DNA from: an uncultured Saprospirales bacterium
Lineage (GTDB): Bacteria > Bacteroidota > Bacteroidia > Chitinophagales > Saprospiraceae
Direction: 5' to 3'
Assembly: GCA_937864265.1 (NCBI GenBank)
Contig: CALMIR010000112.1
Coordinates: forward strand, 1 to 64,000
Length of the DNA: 64,000 bases
Below are positions 28,701-36,815 of this stretch, in pieces (the stretch's first letter is position 1; each line of letters starts with the position of its first letter). The translations under genes and the position numbers were made by a program. Below the pieces are notes generated by a model that saw nothing but the letters and a program-made list of their open reading frames with translations, had not been told where the DNA came from and ran no database searches.

Positions 28701-28770
28701 TTATGCCCTGGTAGAATTCATTGATGGAGAAAACCTGATCTTTGAAGGCGATGTGACGGTGGTGAGGTAG
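25744..28770 (+). CDS. Paralogue of the preceding SprB-repeat surface protein
   Basis: 1008 residues, the same module order as its upstream neighbour: signal peptide, NDDCIDA-type N-terminal region, PKD-like domain, five SprB-type repeats (VACPNDNTG, PTCNGGMDG, PSCTGFSDG, ISCFGEADA, VCFGGADG) and a CHU_C T9SS sorting domain (PNAFSPNDDGRND, then NRWGGLVFE). Equivalent segments such as GPHSVSYDSPGFK and GPHNVQYSTPGLK line up along the whole length, so the pair arose by tandem duplication. Probably co-transcribed with the first copy and a surface adhesin, by analogy with SprB. Confidence 0.87.
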   Translation: MRKMLPKFTQNQYLWLLCSLSLWPVLLSAQPSNDDCIDAIPLTELQSYCSDVAAFTTNNSTPSTVNAASCFPSTQTINDVWFSFVAEATDVNIAVRGSTSINQGGTLNDPQFALYSGTCGNLTQIACASDAFNDDVISVFAGPLQIGQTYFIRVSARQGQTGTFQLCVNNFNAIPDPNSDCNTGVILCDKSPFSVQFVSGVGTTNNEINNVSCDNATCDIGESNSAWYKWTCDQPGSLTFNIAPLNSADDIDFVLYELPLGVLNCANKMDIRCMASGENVGSPLEEWEPCTGVTGLSLNDGDISEACGCQTGDNNFVDAITMEAGKSYALVINNFSASGDGFSIDFGGTGTFLGPEAAFRTNPNTDTLCLESTISFIDESSFVGGISGWSWTFGADAVPATANTQGPHNVQYSTPGLKSIVLQVETDEGCVVTAVSTVYVQCCDGMFDVDANITDVACPNDNTGAIDLSVNNPNPPYIYSWNTEANTQDISGLLPGPYTVTITDQFTCDTVITFIVDSPPPFAVEQTVVMPTCNGGMDGSITLNVSGATPPYQFSWQNGPFISDNFFNNIPIGLYTVTILDAAGCELDLEIQVDELELALDPNLESFQNPSCTGFSDGSISINIANGLPPYQYNYNDGAGFGSSNVRTGLPAGIYVVDVLDANLCMGQFTITLMDPPLLTLELNLQGISCFGEADAVLMAIVNGGTGAYTYNWSSGQNTPVLENLDEGFYQLTVTDANGCVVVDDTTIVQPPQLFLDLIEVIDNVCFGGADGSIEVLGSGGVPPYQYSVDGVNFQDDPVLSGLTAGNYVVTVLDANGCTETIEATVTEPPPLIVDASANPPQFDLGFSTQLLAIPSLVPVTYSWSPIDSLSCTDCPNPTANPVNTTSYTITITDENGCIATDVVEVRVIKNRPVYIPNAFSPNDDGRNDGFTVYAGPAVRQIRELKIFNRWGGLVFENNNFPPNDPLLGWDGTFKGQDAQISVYAYYALVEFIDGENLIFEGDVTVVR

Positions 28771-28788
28771 CCCATTGGCACTCCTTTT

Positions 28789-29610
28789 TTAGAGCCTTGT
28801 CTGTCTTTGGTGTTGGGTCATTCCGCCCATCACCAATTTCAGTATCCTGACCTTAGCCCAACGGGGAACTGTGCGCAGCGAATAGACCAGTAGTTTGGAA
28901 ATCCCGCCTGGAACGACAATAGATTGACGGCCCAATGCTTTCAGGATGGGTATTCCCAAATCAGCGGCCTGCTGCGATAAGTTCATTTTCATATTAGCGC
29001 GCTCCCCAAAACCGCTTTCCACTGGTCCGGGCGTCGGCGCTAGTACAGCTATGTTGTAAGGACGCAATTCTATGGCTAAGGCTTCTGAAAGGGATTGGAT
29101 GTAGGCTTTGGTGGCGGCATAGTGCCCTGCATAAGGTACTCCTTGAAAAGCAACCAGGGAACTCATCAGGATGATGCCACTCCTTTTTCGCTGCTTAAAA
29201 ACTTGGACAAAATGATGGGTCAAAATCAGGACAGCTTCGCAATTGAGGCGTAGCATGTTGATCTCGGTTGGTAAATCCGATTGAATGAATTCACCGGATG
29301 TGCCGTAGCCGGCGCAAGGCACCAACAGGCCAATATCTAAATCGCGGGTAGCTTCTAGCAGTTGGTGAATGTCTTTTGCCAAAGACAAATCGGCGGCGAC
29401 AACTCGGGTTTTTACGCCATACTTGTGCTGTATATCCGCGCTGATTTTTTCCAGTAGTTCTTTCCGCCTGGCACTCAGTACCACATTCAGGCCTGCTTCT
29501 GCCAATCGCTCCGCCAATACTAAGCCTATACCCGACGATGCACCCGTAACCAAAGCCCAAGGGCCGTAATTTTGTTGCAGTCTTACCTTTTCGGAATTTG
29601 AAAGTTTCAT
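28789..29610 (-). CDS. Short-chain dehydrogenase/reductase (DltE/YqjQ-like)
   Basis: 273 residues from ATG 29610. It has GASSGIG for cofactor binding, PCAGYGTSGEF after the fourth strand, and catalytic Tyr/Lys in HYAATKAYIQS. The pattern (ARRKELLEKI, PTPGPVES) is that of general SDRs often annotated as oxidoreductases without known substrate. It lies 87 bases downstream of a Crp/Fnr regulator in the same direction and may be under its control. It ends 18 bases from the convergent SprB-repeat gene. Confidence 0.83.
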   Translation of the reverse strand: MKLSNSEKVRLQQNYGPWALVTGASSGIGLVLAERLAEAGLNVVLSARRKELLEKISADIQHKYGVKTRVVAADLSLAKDIHQLLEATRDLDIGLLVPCAGYGTSGEFIQSDLPTEINMLRLNCEAVLILTHHFVQVFKQRKRSGIILMSSLVAFQGVPYAGHYAATKAYIQSLSEALAIELRPYNIAVLAPTPGPVESGFGERANMKMNLSQQAADLGIPILKALGRQSIVVPGGISKLLVYSLRTVPRWAKVRILKLVMGGMTQHQRQTRL

Positions 29611-29697
29611 TTGCCTAATTTCTTTTGCTGAGGCAAAATTAGCGGCACTTTTTACCAGAAACGATAACAAATGTTAAGGGATGAAAACCAGCGATCA

Positions 29698-30273
29698 TTA
29701 CTTTTTCATGGCCGCGCTTTTCAGTCGGCTCAGATGCACGGGCGTGATCCCCAAATAAGAAGCGATCATGTGTTGGGGTACTCGGTTGTGTATATTGGGA
29801 AATACATGGTCAATGGTATCATATCTTTCTTTGGGCGTTCTGGCATAACTGTTTTTGATCCTATTGTCCTGGTAGATGAAGTAAAATTCGGCAATGAGCC
29901 GCCCCAACTTGTCCCCTTGAGTCATATTTTGATACCCCCAGTCAATGGCTTCCCGGGGCAATACCACCACGTTCAAATCTTCTAAGGCTTGTAAGGTATA
30001 AAGAGAAGCTTGTTTTAAAATAAAACTGGAATAATCGGCTATGAATTGATTTTCCAGCGCAAAATGAATGGTGTGTTCCGCGCCATCTTTGTCGGTCACA
30101 ATAACCCTTAAAATGCCTGAGTTGATGAAAAATATTTCATTGGGCACGAAGCCAGGCTTACTGAGGATGTCCTGTTTTTGGTAAGTCCTATGAAAGCATT
30201 TTTCTAAAAAAACACCCATTTCATCCTCTGAGATGCGGATCATTTGACGGATAGCGGCTTTGATTTGCTCCAT
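29698..30273 (-). CDS. Crp/Fnr-family transcriptional regulator
   Basis: 191 residues: an N-terminal cyclic-nucleotide-binding fold (about 20-115) and a short C-terminal helix-turn-helix (VPQHMIASYLGITPVHLSRLK). No cysteine cluster of the Fnr type is seen, so it is not an Fe-S oxygen sensor. This compact form is very common in Bacteroidota and usually controls an adjacent gene; the candidate target here is the downstream SDR. It starts only 9 bases after the stop of the Uma2 gene and so is probably in the same transcript. Confidence 0.85.
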   Translation of the reverse strand: MEQIKAAIRQMIRISEDEMGVFLEKCFHRTYQKQDILSKPGFVPNEIFFINSGILRVIVTDKDGAEHTIHFALENQFIADYSSFILKQASLYTLQALEDLNVVVLPREAIDWGYQNMTQGDKLGRLIAEFYFIYQDNRIKNSYARTPKERYDTIDHVFPNIHNRVPQHMIASYLGITPVHLSRLKSAAMKK

Positions 30274-30282
30274 CGCCTCGAT

Positions 30283-30948
30283 TCAAGTCATTATTTTTCT
30301 CAGCGCTTCCATATTGGCTGCCTCGTCGAATACGGCTCGTATCTCAATGGAAAACCCAGTGATAACACGGCTTTCAATAAGCCCTTTCCCAGATTTGAGG
30401 TGTAATTTGAAGTGCCCATTTTGAAGCAAGTACTGCTCTATACTTTCGTCTGTTGGGTCTATGATCCAATATTCTTGCACCCCATGCGCCTCATAGTCTT
30501 CAAATTTCACCCCCCTGTCGCGGCTTTCCGTGCTTTCTGACAACACTTCTACCACAAAATCAGGCGCCGGGAATTTCCATTGCCCTTTTTGAAAACATTG
30601 GGCTTTGTCCTGCTTAAAAAAAAACACATCGGGTTCGTAATCATTCCGCGTCAATGCGACCATTATCTTTTCGTAGCCGACGTAGCCCAGTTTATTCAAT
30701 CGGACAAAAGTATCCATGATTTTATATAAAAAACCCGTTGCGTCTGTATGTTCTTTTCTCACAGGCGAGTGGATAAAGACTTCCCCATTGATGAACTCAG
30801 CCTTGGTATCATCGTCTATATCCGCATAAAAGTGTTGGCGTCGCTGTCGCTCTATTTCAAGCGCGGATTGGATGCGTGCTACCAAGCTCGGTGCCGCCGG
30901 GCTATCCAAAATGGTCAATACCGCTTCTTCCTGTCTTTCCTGAAACAT
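30283..30948 (-). CDS. Uma2-family PD-(D/E)XK nuclease-fold protein
   Basis: 221 residues. The C-terminal two thirds follow the Uma2/DUF820 pattern: EFINGEVFIHSP, then EPDVFFFKQD, the nuclease-like PAPDFVVEVLSES, and YEAHGVQEYWIIDP. These carry the Asp/Glu residues of a restriction-endonuclease-like fold. The family is widespread, often in many copies, and its role is not settled. An unusual N-terminal extension (about 1-45) precedes the domain. It heads a likely operon with the Crp/Fnr regulator. Confidence 0.85.
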   Translation of the reverse strand: MFQERQEEAVLTILDSPAAPSLVARIQSALEIERQRRQHFYADIDDDTKAEFINGEVFIHSPVRKEHTDATGFLYKIMDTFVRLNKLGYVGYEKIMVALTRNDYEPDVFFFKQDKAQCFQKGQWKFPAPDFVVEVLSESTESRDRGVKFEDYEAHGVQEYWIIDPTDESIEQYLLQNGHFKLHLKSGKGLIESRVITGFSIEIRAVFDEAANMEALRKIMT

Positions 30949-30977
30949 AGCTAAACATGTTTTTTACAACTGCCTTA

Positions 30978-31008
30978 CAAAAATAGCCCATTTAACCTTA
31001 AAATACAA
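30978..31008 (-). promoter_or_regulatory. Bacteroidota-type promoter (-33 TTG, 20 bp, -7 TATTTTTG) for the Uma2-Crp operon
   Basis: On the minus strand a TTG (31008-31006) is spaced 20 bases from TATTTTTG (30985-30978), matching the -33/-7 layout described for Bacteroides promoters. It lies 30 bases before the Uma2 start codon. This is the best-formed promoter I found in the window. Confidence 0.6.
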
Positions 31009-31015
31009 GTTCTGT

Positions 31016-31037
31016 TTGAGCGACCTATATCGCTCAA
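31016..31037. repeat. 8-bp hairpin between the divergent Uma2 and kinase genes
   Basis: ttgagcga (31016-31023) pairs perfectly with tcgctcaa (31030-31037) around a 6-base loop, just upstream of the Uma2 promoter and 50 bases before the kinase start. No T-run follows, so an operator or 5' leader structure is more likely than a terminator. Confidence 0.45.
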
Positions 31038-31087
31038 CCCAATGCTGGCTGAAAGCGTTCATTGATAGGATTAAACACCTGCTTTTT

Positions 31088-32497
31088 ATGGAACAAATAC
31101 CAAAAACAACGGATCTGCTGCCCAGGCTAAAAAGTTTCGATACTTTTAAAGACATAGAAGATCAAGCTTTGCAGTGGCTGATCGACCAATCTGAATACCA
31201 TTTTTATCGCAAAGGAGACTTCCTTTTTGAGCCAGAACAAGCCGTTGACCATATGCAGGTGTTGATGCAAGGGCGTTATTCCGTGCGGGTTATGCGCAAT
31301 GGACGCATGCGTGAATTAGGGGTTTGGGAAACCGGTTATATTACGGGTGTTCTTCCTTTTTCCCGAATGAAACAGGCCGTAGCAACCGGGCAGGTAATAG
31401 ACGATTGTTATGTATTGGCCCTTCACAGGAAGCATTTTACGGAAATGGTGAATGTCAGTTTTGAACTGACGCAGACCCTGGTTTCTTTTATGACCTCTCG
31501 CGTCCGCGATTTTTCCTTGCTTCGGTTTCAGGATGAAAAATTGATGGCCCTCGGTAAGCTCTCTGCCGGCTTGGCGCATGAGCTAAACAACCCTGCTTCT
31601 GCTATGGTGCGCAATGCGGAGGAATTGTACAATAAAATACATACCACGCCAGAAAAATTCAAGGCCATTATGGCTATGAATATTACCCCTGAAGAAACAG
31701 ATCAGGTGAATGAAATCCTTTTTTCTAAAATCCGCGACTTTGACCAAAAAGAAATGACGCTGCTGGAGCGGGAAGCCTTTAAAGACGATATTATAGACTG
31801 GCTGGAAGACCGAAACATTGAGGATGCCGACGAGGTCGCCGAAACATTTACAGACTTTGGGCTGGGCATTGAAGAGCTGGATGAAGTAGAACATATTATT
31901 GAGGGTAGGTCATTAGGGGCCATTGTCTGGTGGCTGGAAAGTACCCTTAGCTTGGAAAGGTTAGTTACTGAAATCAGGGAATCGGCCGATCGCATTTCCA
32001 ATCTGGTAAAATCCATAAAAGACTATTCCCACATGGATAGGGCGGTTAGTATGGAACAGGTTCAACTTTATGAGGGGATCAAAAGTACCCTGATCATGCT
32101 CAAGCATCAGTTGAAAACCAAAAATATTCAAATAGTCAAAAATATGGACTTCGACCTGCCTCCTGTAAACGCTTTTGCCGGAGAATTGAATCAGGTGTGG
32201 ACCAATATGTTTTGCAATGCGATAGATGCGATGGACGAAGGCGGCATCCTCAGCATCAGCACATACAGAGATCGCGATTTGGCTTGTGTTGAAATAGGCG
32301 ATACCGGCCACGGCATCCCCGAAGAAATACAAACACGTATATTTGAGCCCTTCTTTACCACCAAGAAAATGGGCGAAGGCACTGGCATGGGGCTAGAAAT
32401 CGTAAAGCGAATAGTAGATCGGCACGGAGCTGATATTTCCGTCGTGTCTATGCCCGGAAAAACGACTTTTAAACTCTGTTTTCCCTTAGCACAATAA
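31088..32497 (+). CDS. Sensor histidine kinase with N-terminal cyclic-nucleotide-binding-like domain
   Basis: 469 residues from ATG 31088 (an earlier in-frame codon would add 24 unlikely residues). No transmembrane segment, so cytoplasmic. Residues about 20-140 form a cNMP-binding/Crp-like fold (KGDFLFEPE, QGRYSVRV). The phosphoacceptor is H164 in GLAHELNNPAS; a long helical insert (about 185-300) separates it from the ATPase, which shows the N box (MFCNAIDAMDEGG), G1 (GDTGHGIPEE), F box (FEPFFTTK) and G2 (GTGMGLEIVKR). The next gene, 42 bases away, encodes its probable receiver partner fused to a flavoprotein. Confidence 0.88.
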   Translation: MEQIPKTTDLLPRLKSFDTFKDIEDQALQWLIDQSEYHFYRKGDFLFEPEQAVDHMQVLMQGRYSVRVMRNGRMRELGVWETGYITGVLPFSRMKQAVATGQVIDDCYVLALHRKHFTEMVNVSFELTQTLVSFMTSRVRDFSLLRFQDEKLMALGKLSAGLAHELNNPASAMVRNAEELYNKIHTTPEKFKAIMAMNITPEETDQVNEILFSKIRDFDQKEMTLLEREAFKDDIIDWLEDRNIEDADEVAETFTDFGLGIEELDEVEHIIEGRSLGAIVWWLESTLSLERLVTEIRESADRISNLVKSIKDYSHMDRAVSMEQVQLYEGIKSTLIMLKHQLKTKNIQIVKNMDFDLPPVNAFAGELNQVWTNMFCNAIDAMDEGGILSISTYRDRDLACVEIGDTGHGIPEEIQTRIFEPFFTTKKMGEGTGMGLEIVKRIVDRHGADISVVSMPGKTTFKLCFPLAQ

Positions 32498-32539
32498 TAC
32501 ACCTACATCTAAATTATCCATTACCAACACGATTAGAAA

Positions 32540-34210
32540 ATGTCCACTCAAAATAAACCCATTCTATTTTCCATTGATGACGACCCACAAGTATTGCGTT
32601 CTATTAAGCGCGATCTAAGGGCAGAATTCAAAGATGACTACCGCATTATCAGCACAGAATCAGCCCATGAGGCGCTGGAATCCCTGCTTGAGTTGAAAAA
32701 AAAGGGAGAGGAAGTCGCCTTATTTTTATCTGACCAACGCATGCCAGAAATGGCTGGTGTCGATTTTTTGGAAAAAGCCAAAGCCATTTTTCCTGAAGCA
32801 AAAAGGGTACTCCTTACCGCCTATTCCGATACCGATGCGGCCATTAAGGCCATCAATGAGGTGCAATTGGATTATTACCTCATGAAACCCTGGGATCCGC
32901 CTTCAGAGCGACTTTATCCCGTACTAAATGAGCTGTTGGACGAGTGGCAGGCCAATTACAAGCCCGAATTTCAGGGCATTAAAGTTATTGGTTACCAATA
33001 TTCTCCAAAATCCCACAAGCTGAAGGATTTTCTGGCAGGCAATTTGCGCCCTTACCAATGGATCGATATAGATACCAACCCTAAGGCCGCCGAGTTGTTG
33101 CAACTTCACAACTTGGATCGCAAATCTTTGCCCGTAGTGCTTTTCGAAGATGGGAGTTGCCTATGCGACCCTTATGTAGCCGACGTTGCTGCCAAAGTCG
33201 GTTTGCAGCCTACGGCTCAATCCGACTTGTACGATGTAGTCATCATTGGGGCAGGGCCTTCTGGTTTAGCCGCAGCGGTATATGGCGGCTCAGAAGGATT
33301 GAAAACGCTGCTCATAGAGAAAAGAGCGCCAGGCGGTCAAGCCGGCACCAGTTCGCGGATTGAAAATTACCTCGGCTTCCCCAATGGTGTAAGCGGCGCG
33401 GAGCTAACGCGCAGGGCCATTTCCCAGGCAACCCGATTTGGCATCGAATTTTTATCGCCACAGGAGGTCGTTGATATAGAAGTGGCGGGCGATTACAAGA
33501 AACTCCGGCTTTCCGATGGCTCTTCCATCAACTCAAAAGCCGTGATTATTACCACAGGCGTGGACTATCGCAAGCTGCCCGCTGAAGGTGCGGATAATTT
33601 TACGGGCGCGGGTGTCTATTATGGCGCTGCTACCACAGAAGCTTTTGCCTGCCAGAACAAAAAAGTCTTCATCATAGGTGGGGGCAACTCGGCTGGCCAG
33701 GGTGCAGTTTACCTGTCCAAGTTTGCGGAAAAAGTCAGTATTTTGATCAGAAAGGAAGATTTAAGTGCTACGATGTCCTCTTATTTGATTGATCAGATCA
33801 ATAGCATCGAAAATATCGAGGTGGTAGGAAGACGAGAAGTAGTACAAGTATGTGGAAAAGAACACCTAGAAAAATTAGTCATTCAAAATGTGGACGACAG
33901 TTCCACCTATGAAGCAGCAGCAGATGCCTTGTTCGTTTTCATTGGCGCTCGGCCTTACACGGATTGGCTGGGCGAAAAACTGTTGCGCAACGATAAAGGC
34001 TACATCAAAACGGGGAAAGACTTGCTCAATGACCCCCAATTTGAAAAAATATGGAAACGCCAGCGCGAGCCCTTCTTATTGGAGACCTGCCAACCGGGCA
34101 TTTTTGCTGCTGGAGATGTGCGCTCAGGTGCCATGAACCGGGTCGCTTCTGCCGTAGGGGAGGGTGCCATGGCCATAAAGTTCGTGCATGAATACCTGGC
34201 AGAGATTTAG
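32540..34210 (+). CDS. Response-regulator receiver fused to thioredoxin-like and thioredoxin-reductase-like flavoprotein domains, redox cysteines missing
   Basis: 556 residues. The receiver (1-135) has D13-D15, phosphoacceptor D65 (LFLSDQRMP), T93 and K116 (YLMKPWD). A glutaredoxin-like domain (146-222) keeps the cis-Pro strand (LPVVLFEDG) but has S155-P-K-S158 where CPxC would be. The FAD/NAD(P)H module (230-556) has GAGPSG (237-242), GGQAGTSSRIENYLGFP, GGGNSAG (380-386) and a terminal AAGDVRSG. Where thioredoxin reductases have CATC, this has a stretch ending AATT (363-366), so the dithiol is lost. It is related to proteins annotated as fused response regulator/thioredoxin-disulfide reductase. 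It probably oxidises NAD(P)H with another acceptor, switched by phosphorylation from the adjacent kinase; that is inference. Confidence 0.87.
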   Translation: MSTQNKPILFSIDDDPQVLRSIKRDLRAEFKDDYRIISTESAHEALESLLELKKKGEEVALFLSDQRMPEMAGVDFLEKAKAIFPEAKRVLLTAYSDTDAAIKAINEVQLDYYLMKPWDPPSERLYPVLNELLDEWQANYKPEFQGIKVIGYQYSPKSHKLKDFLAGNLRPYQWIDIDTNPKAAELLQLHNLDRKSLPVVLFEDGSCLCDPYVADVAAKVGLQPTAQSDLYDVVIIGAGPSGLAAAVYGGSEGLKTLLIEKRAPGGQAGTSSRIENYLGFPNGVSGAELTRRAISQATRFGIEFLSPQEVVDIEVAGDYKKLRLSDGSSINSKAVIITTGVDYRKLPAEGADNFTGAGVYYGAATTEAFACQNKKVFIIGGGNSAGQGAVYLSKFAEKVSILIRKEDLSATMSSYLIDQINSIENIEVVGRREVVQVCGKEHLEKLVIQNVDDSSTYEAAADALFVFIGARPYTDWLGEKLLRNDKGYIKTGKDLLNDPQFEKIWKRQREPFLLETCQPGIFAAGDVRSGAMNRVASAVGEGAMAIKFVHEYLAEI

Positions 34211-36239
34211 CCCCGCATTTTTACTGAGCTTTTTGTGGTGGGTTAGCGCTGCTCTTATCTGGCCTGTCGGCGAATTTCCACTCAATGACGACTGGGCGTA
34301 TGCCCGGAATGTTTATTACTTGGTGGAAGAAGGTCGAATCCATTTCAGCGATTGGCCGGCTATGACCTTGATCGTACAGGTGTTGTGGGGCGCTTTATTT
34401 TGCAGCTTGTTTGGCTTTTCTTTCACGATACTCCGTTTATCCACCTTAGTTTTGGGGTGGTTAGGCATTTTGTTTTTTCATCGTTGCTTGTCCCTCTATA
34501 CGCCACATCCCCGTTTAGCGCTTTGGGGTACGTTAATTTTGATGTTCAACCCATTCTATTTTTGTCTTTCCTATTCTTTTATGACGGACGTGCCCTTTGC
34601 GGCTTTGATGATACTTTCGATTTTTCACTTTACCAAAGCTTTAGAATCAGAAAAGCTTGGCATTCATTGGTACTTGGGTCTAATATTCGCAGTCTTAGCC
34701 ACACTGATCCGCCAGCTTGGCTTGTTGACACCTTTGGCTTTTGCTCTGGTTTTTTTACTGCAAAGGAAAGCTATAAAAGCCATCTTGCCGGCAATATTAC
34801 CGCTCCTGATAACTGGATTTAGTTTAAAAGCCTACACCCTTTGGCTGGAATCTATCCAGGCTCTACCTGCCGTATTCGGGCAACCAACCGAAGTAGTACA
34901 ACGCCTTTTTTCTGCCCATTTTCTAAAAGAAATAGGGTGGCGATCTGGTGTTATTTTGTTTTATCTCGGCATTTTCTATCTGCCATTCCTGCAAATAGCG
35001 CTGAGGCGTCCCCTCCATTATTTGTCCTTATTCTTTGTCCTGCTCGGCACGGGATGTTTGGCAATTCCGGCATGGGAATACCTGCCTACTGGCAATATTT
35101 GGAACGACTCCGGACTAGGGCCTATGGTACTAAAGGACACTTACTTCGGTGAAAATTTGCCCCTTTTCTTGAATGCTACCGCATGGAGCATACTTAAATA
35201 CCTGGGATTTTCAGGTAGCGTTTTCTTATTGTATGCGCTTTTTCGATCCATGCATCGCCCCAAGCGCCCAGCCATTCAATATACGAAACCGCTGTTCCCG
35301 GTATTGATTTTGTTGCCCTACTTGCTGTACATGCTTGTGGACTATAATATGTTCGACCGCTACCATATCATCCCCTTTATCCTGGTGCTTCTTATCGCAG
35401 GCAGCTCATTGAAAAGATGGGTATTGCCTTTGCCCGGAGCGCTGTTTTTGTTGTTATCGGCCGTATTCTCCATAGCAGGCACCCAATCCTACCTGAGTTG
35501 GAATCAAGTACGCTGGAGTATGTTAGAGGGATTGGAAGCCAAAGGCATTCCTCCTACTGAAATAGATGGTGGTTTTGAATACAATGGCTGGCACCAAACC
35601 AGTTCACGCCATCCCATCCGCCGCGAGGGCAAAAGCTGGTGGTTCGTAGGCGATGACGAATATGTCATTTCAGGTAGTAGCTTGGATTGCTATGAGGTTG
35701 TGGAAAGCAGGCCCTATCGCAGGTGGCTTCCGCCATTTTCGGATACCTTGTACTTGTCCAAACGTCTGGCCTATGCTACCACAGACACCATTTTTTGTGA
35801 CGCGGAAATTAGCGACAACACGGCCAATCGTCTGGCGACCAACCACCCGGCTTTGTGGCTGGATAATGCCGCTGCTCAGGACAGCCTTTTTGCACATACT
35901 GGCAAAAAATCCATTCGTTTAGACGCGTCTCAGGCCTTTGGTTTTACCACACGTTTTACAGGAATCAGCCCATGCGATCATTTTTTGATCCGCGTTTGGC
36001 GCAAATCTTCCCTGCACCAAGGCGCAATAGTAGCCTCTGATTTTGAAAACAAATTCTTCTACCTCATAGAGTCGAATAACGTTTTGGAAACAGATGTAAA
36101 GGGCTGGGAACTACTGGAGTTGGAATTCACCGTCCCTGAAAACTATCCAGTTGACAATATGGTTCTATACGTATGGCAAAACGCCGATGAACCGACTTGG
36201 TGGGATGGTTTTTGGATAGAAAGAAAAAGTCAAAATTAA
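34188..36239 (+). CDS. Polytopic membrane protein, GT-C (ArnT/PMT-like) glycosyltransferase candidate
   Basis: 683 residues from ATG 34188, overlapping the end of the flavoprotein gene by 23 bases in another frame. About ten hydrophobic helices occupy residues 8-450, and the first periplasmic loop has PLNDDWAYA, the position at which GT-C enzymes of the GT39/ArnT type carry their catalytic acidic residues. The C-terminal 230 residues are soluble and beta-rich and contain an IRLDASQAFGF segment suggestive of a carbohydrate-binding-like fold. It would move sugars from a polyprenyl carrier outside the inner membrane. Acceptor unknown. The tight overlap suggests co-transcription but not a shared function. 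Confidence 0.65.
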   Translation: MNTWQRFSPAFLLSFLWWVSAALIWPVGEFPLNDDWAYARNVYYLVEEGRIHFSDWPAMTLIVQVLWGALFCSLFGFSFTILRLSTLVLGWLGILFFHRCLSLYTPHPRLALWGTLILMFNPFYFCLSYSFMTDVPFAALMILSIFHFTKALESEKLGIHWYLGLIFAVLATLIRQLGLLTPLAFALVFLLQRKAIKAILPAILPLLITGFSLKAYTLWLESIQALPAVFGQPTEVVQRLFSAHFLKEIGWRSGVILFYLGIFYLPFLQIALRRPLHYLSLFFVLLGTGCLAIPAWEYLPTGNIWNDSGLGPMVLKDTYFGENLPLFLNATAWSILKYLGFSGSVFLLYALFRSMHRPKRPAIQYTKPLFPVLILLPYLLYMLVDYNMFDRYHIIPFILVLLIAGSSLKRWVLPLPGALFLLLSAVFSIAGTQSYLSWNQVRWSMLEGLEAKGIPPTEIDGGFEYNGWHQTSSRHPIRREGKSWWFVGDDEYVISGSSLDCYEVVESRPYRRWLPPFSDTLYLSKRLAYATTDTIFCDAEISDNTANRLATNHPALWLDNAAAQDSLFAHTGKKSIRLDASQAFGFTTRFTGISPCDHFLIRVWRKSSLHQGAIVASDFENKFFYLIESNNVLETDVKGWELLELEFTVPENYPVDNMVLYVWQNADEPTWWDGFWIERKSQN

Positions 36240-36280
36240 CTTGTTTGAATCAGTTCACTTTTTTCAAAATAATATAACAC

Positions 36281-36787
36281 ATGGATTCACTGCGATACCC
36301 TATTGGCCGATTCAAGTTTGACCCAGAAAAAGCGCGAGATGTATTTATCCCCTATATCATTGAATTGCCCGATCAACTATCCGCTTTGGTAAGCGAAATG
36401 AGTGAAAAACAATTGGCGACGCCCTACCGACCAGAGGGTTGGACGGGACAGCAGGTGGTACACCATGTAGCCGACAGCCACATGAACGCCCTTATTCGGT
36501 TCAAATGGACGCTGACCGAGGAGCTGCCAACCATCAAGCCCTACCTGGAAGCCGCATGGGCGCAATTGCCCGATGTGCAATTGCCCGTAGAAATTTCGCT
36601 GCAATTGCTGGAAGCTTTGCATGCGCGCTGGGGTGCTTTGCTGGAAAATATGTCGGAAGCGGATTGGAAACGCAAGTTATTTCATCCAGAATCGAAAAGA
36701 GAGTTTACGCTGGAGCAAATGCTGCAATTGTATGCCTGGCACGGGCAACATCACATGGGGCATCTGAAATTGATTTTAGGCGCGTAA
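36281..36787 (+). CDS. YfiT-like DinB-superfamily protein (putative thiol transferase/hydrolase)
   Basis: 168 residues, a single DinB/YfiT four-helix domain. Metal-binding His residues are visible in VVHHVADSHMNA (H62, H67) and in WHGQHHMGHL near the C-terminus. The start MDSLRYPIGRF is characteristic of YfiT proteins, related to bacillithiol S-transferase BstA and annotated as putative metal-dependent hydrolases. Activity in this organism is unknown. Confidence 0.87.
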   Translation: MDSLRYPIGRFKFDPEKARDVFIPYIIELPDQLSALVSEMSEKQLATPYRPEGWTGQQVVHHVADSHMNALIRFKWTLTEELPTIKPYLEAAWAQLPDVQLPVEISLQLLEALHARWGALLENMSEADWKRKLFHPESKREFTLEQMLQLYAWHGQHHMGHLKLILGA

Positions 36788-36815
36788 ATTTTCTCTACAC
36801 CACATCGCGGTTTGT

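Noticed and set aside
32540-34210. Annotation simply as thioredoxin-disulfide reductase
   Set aside because: The catalytic CATC dithiol is replaced and the glutaredoxin-like CPxC is also lost, so thioredoxin reduction by the usual mechanism is not expected.
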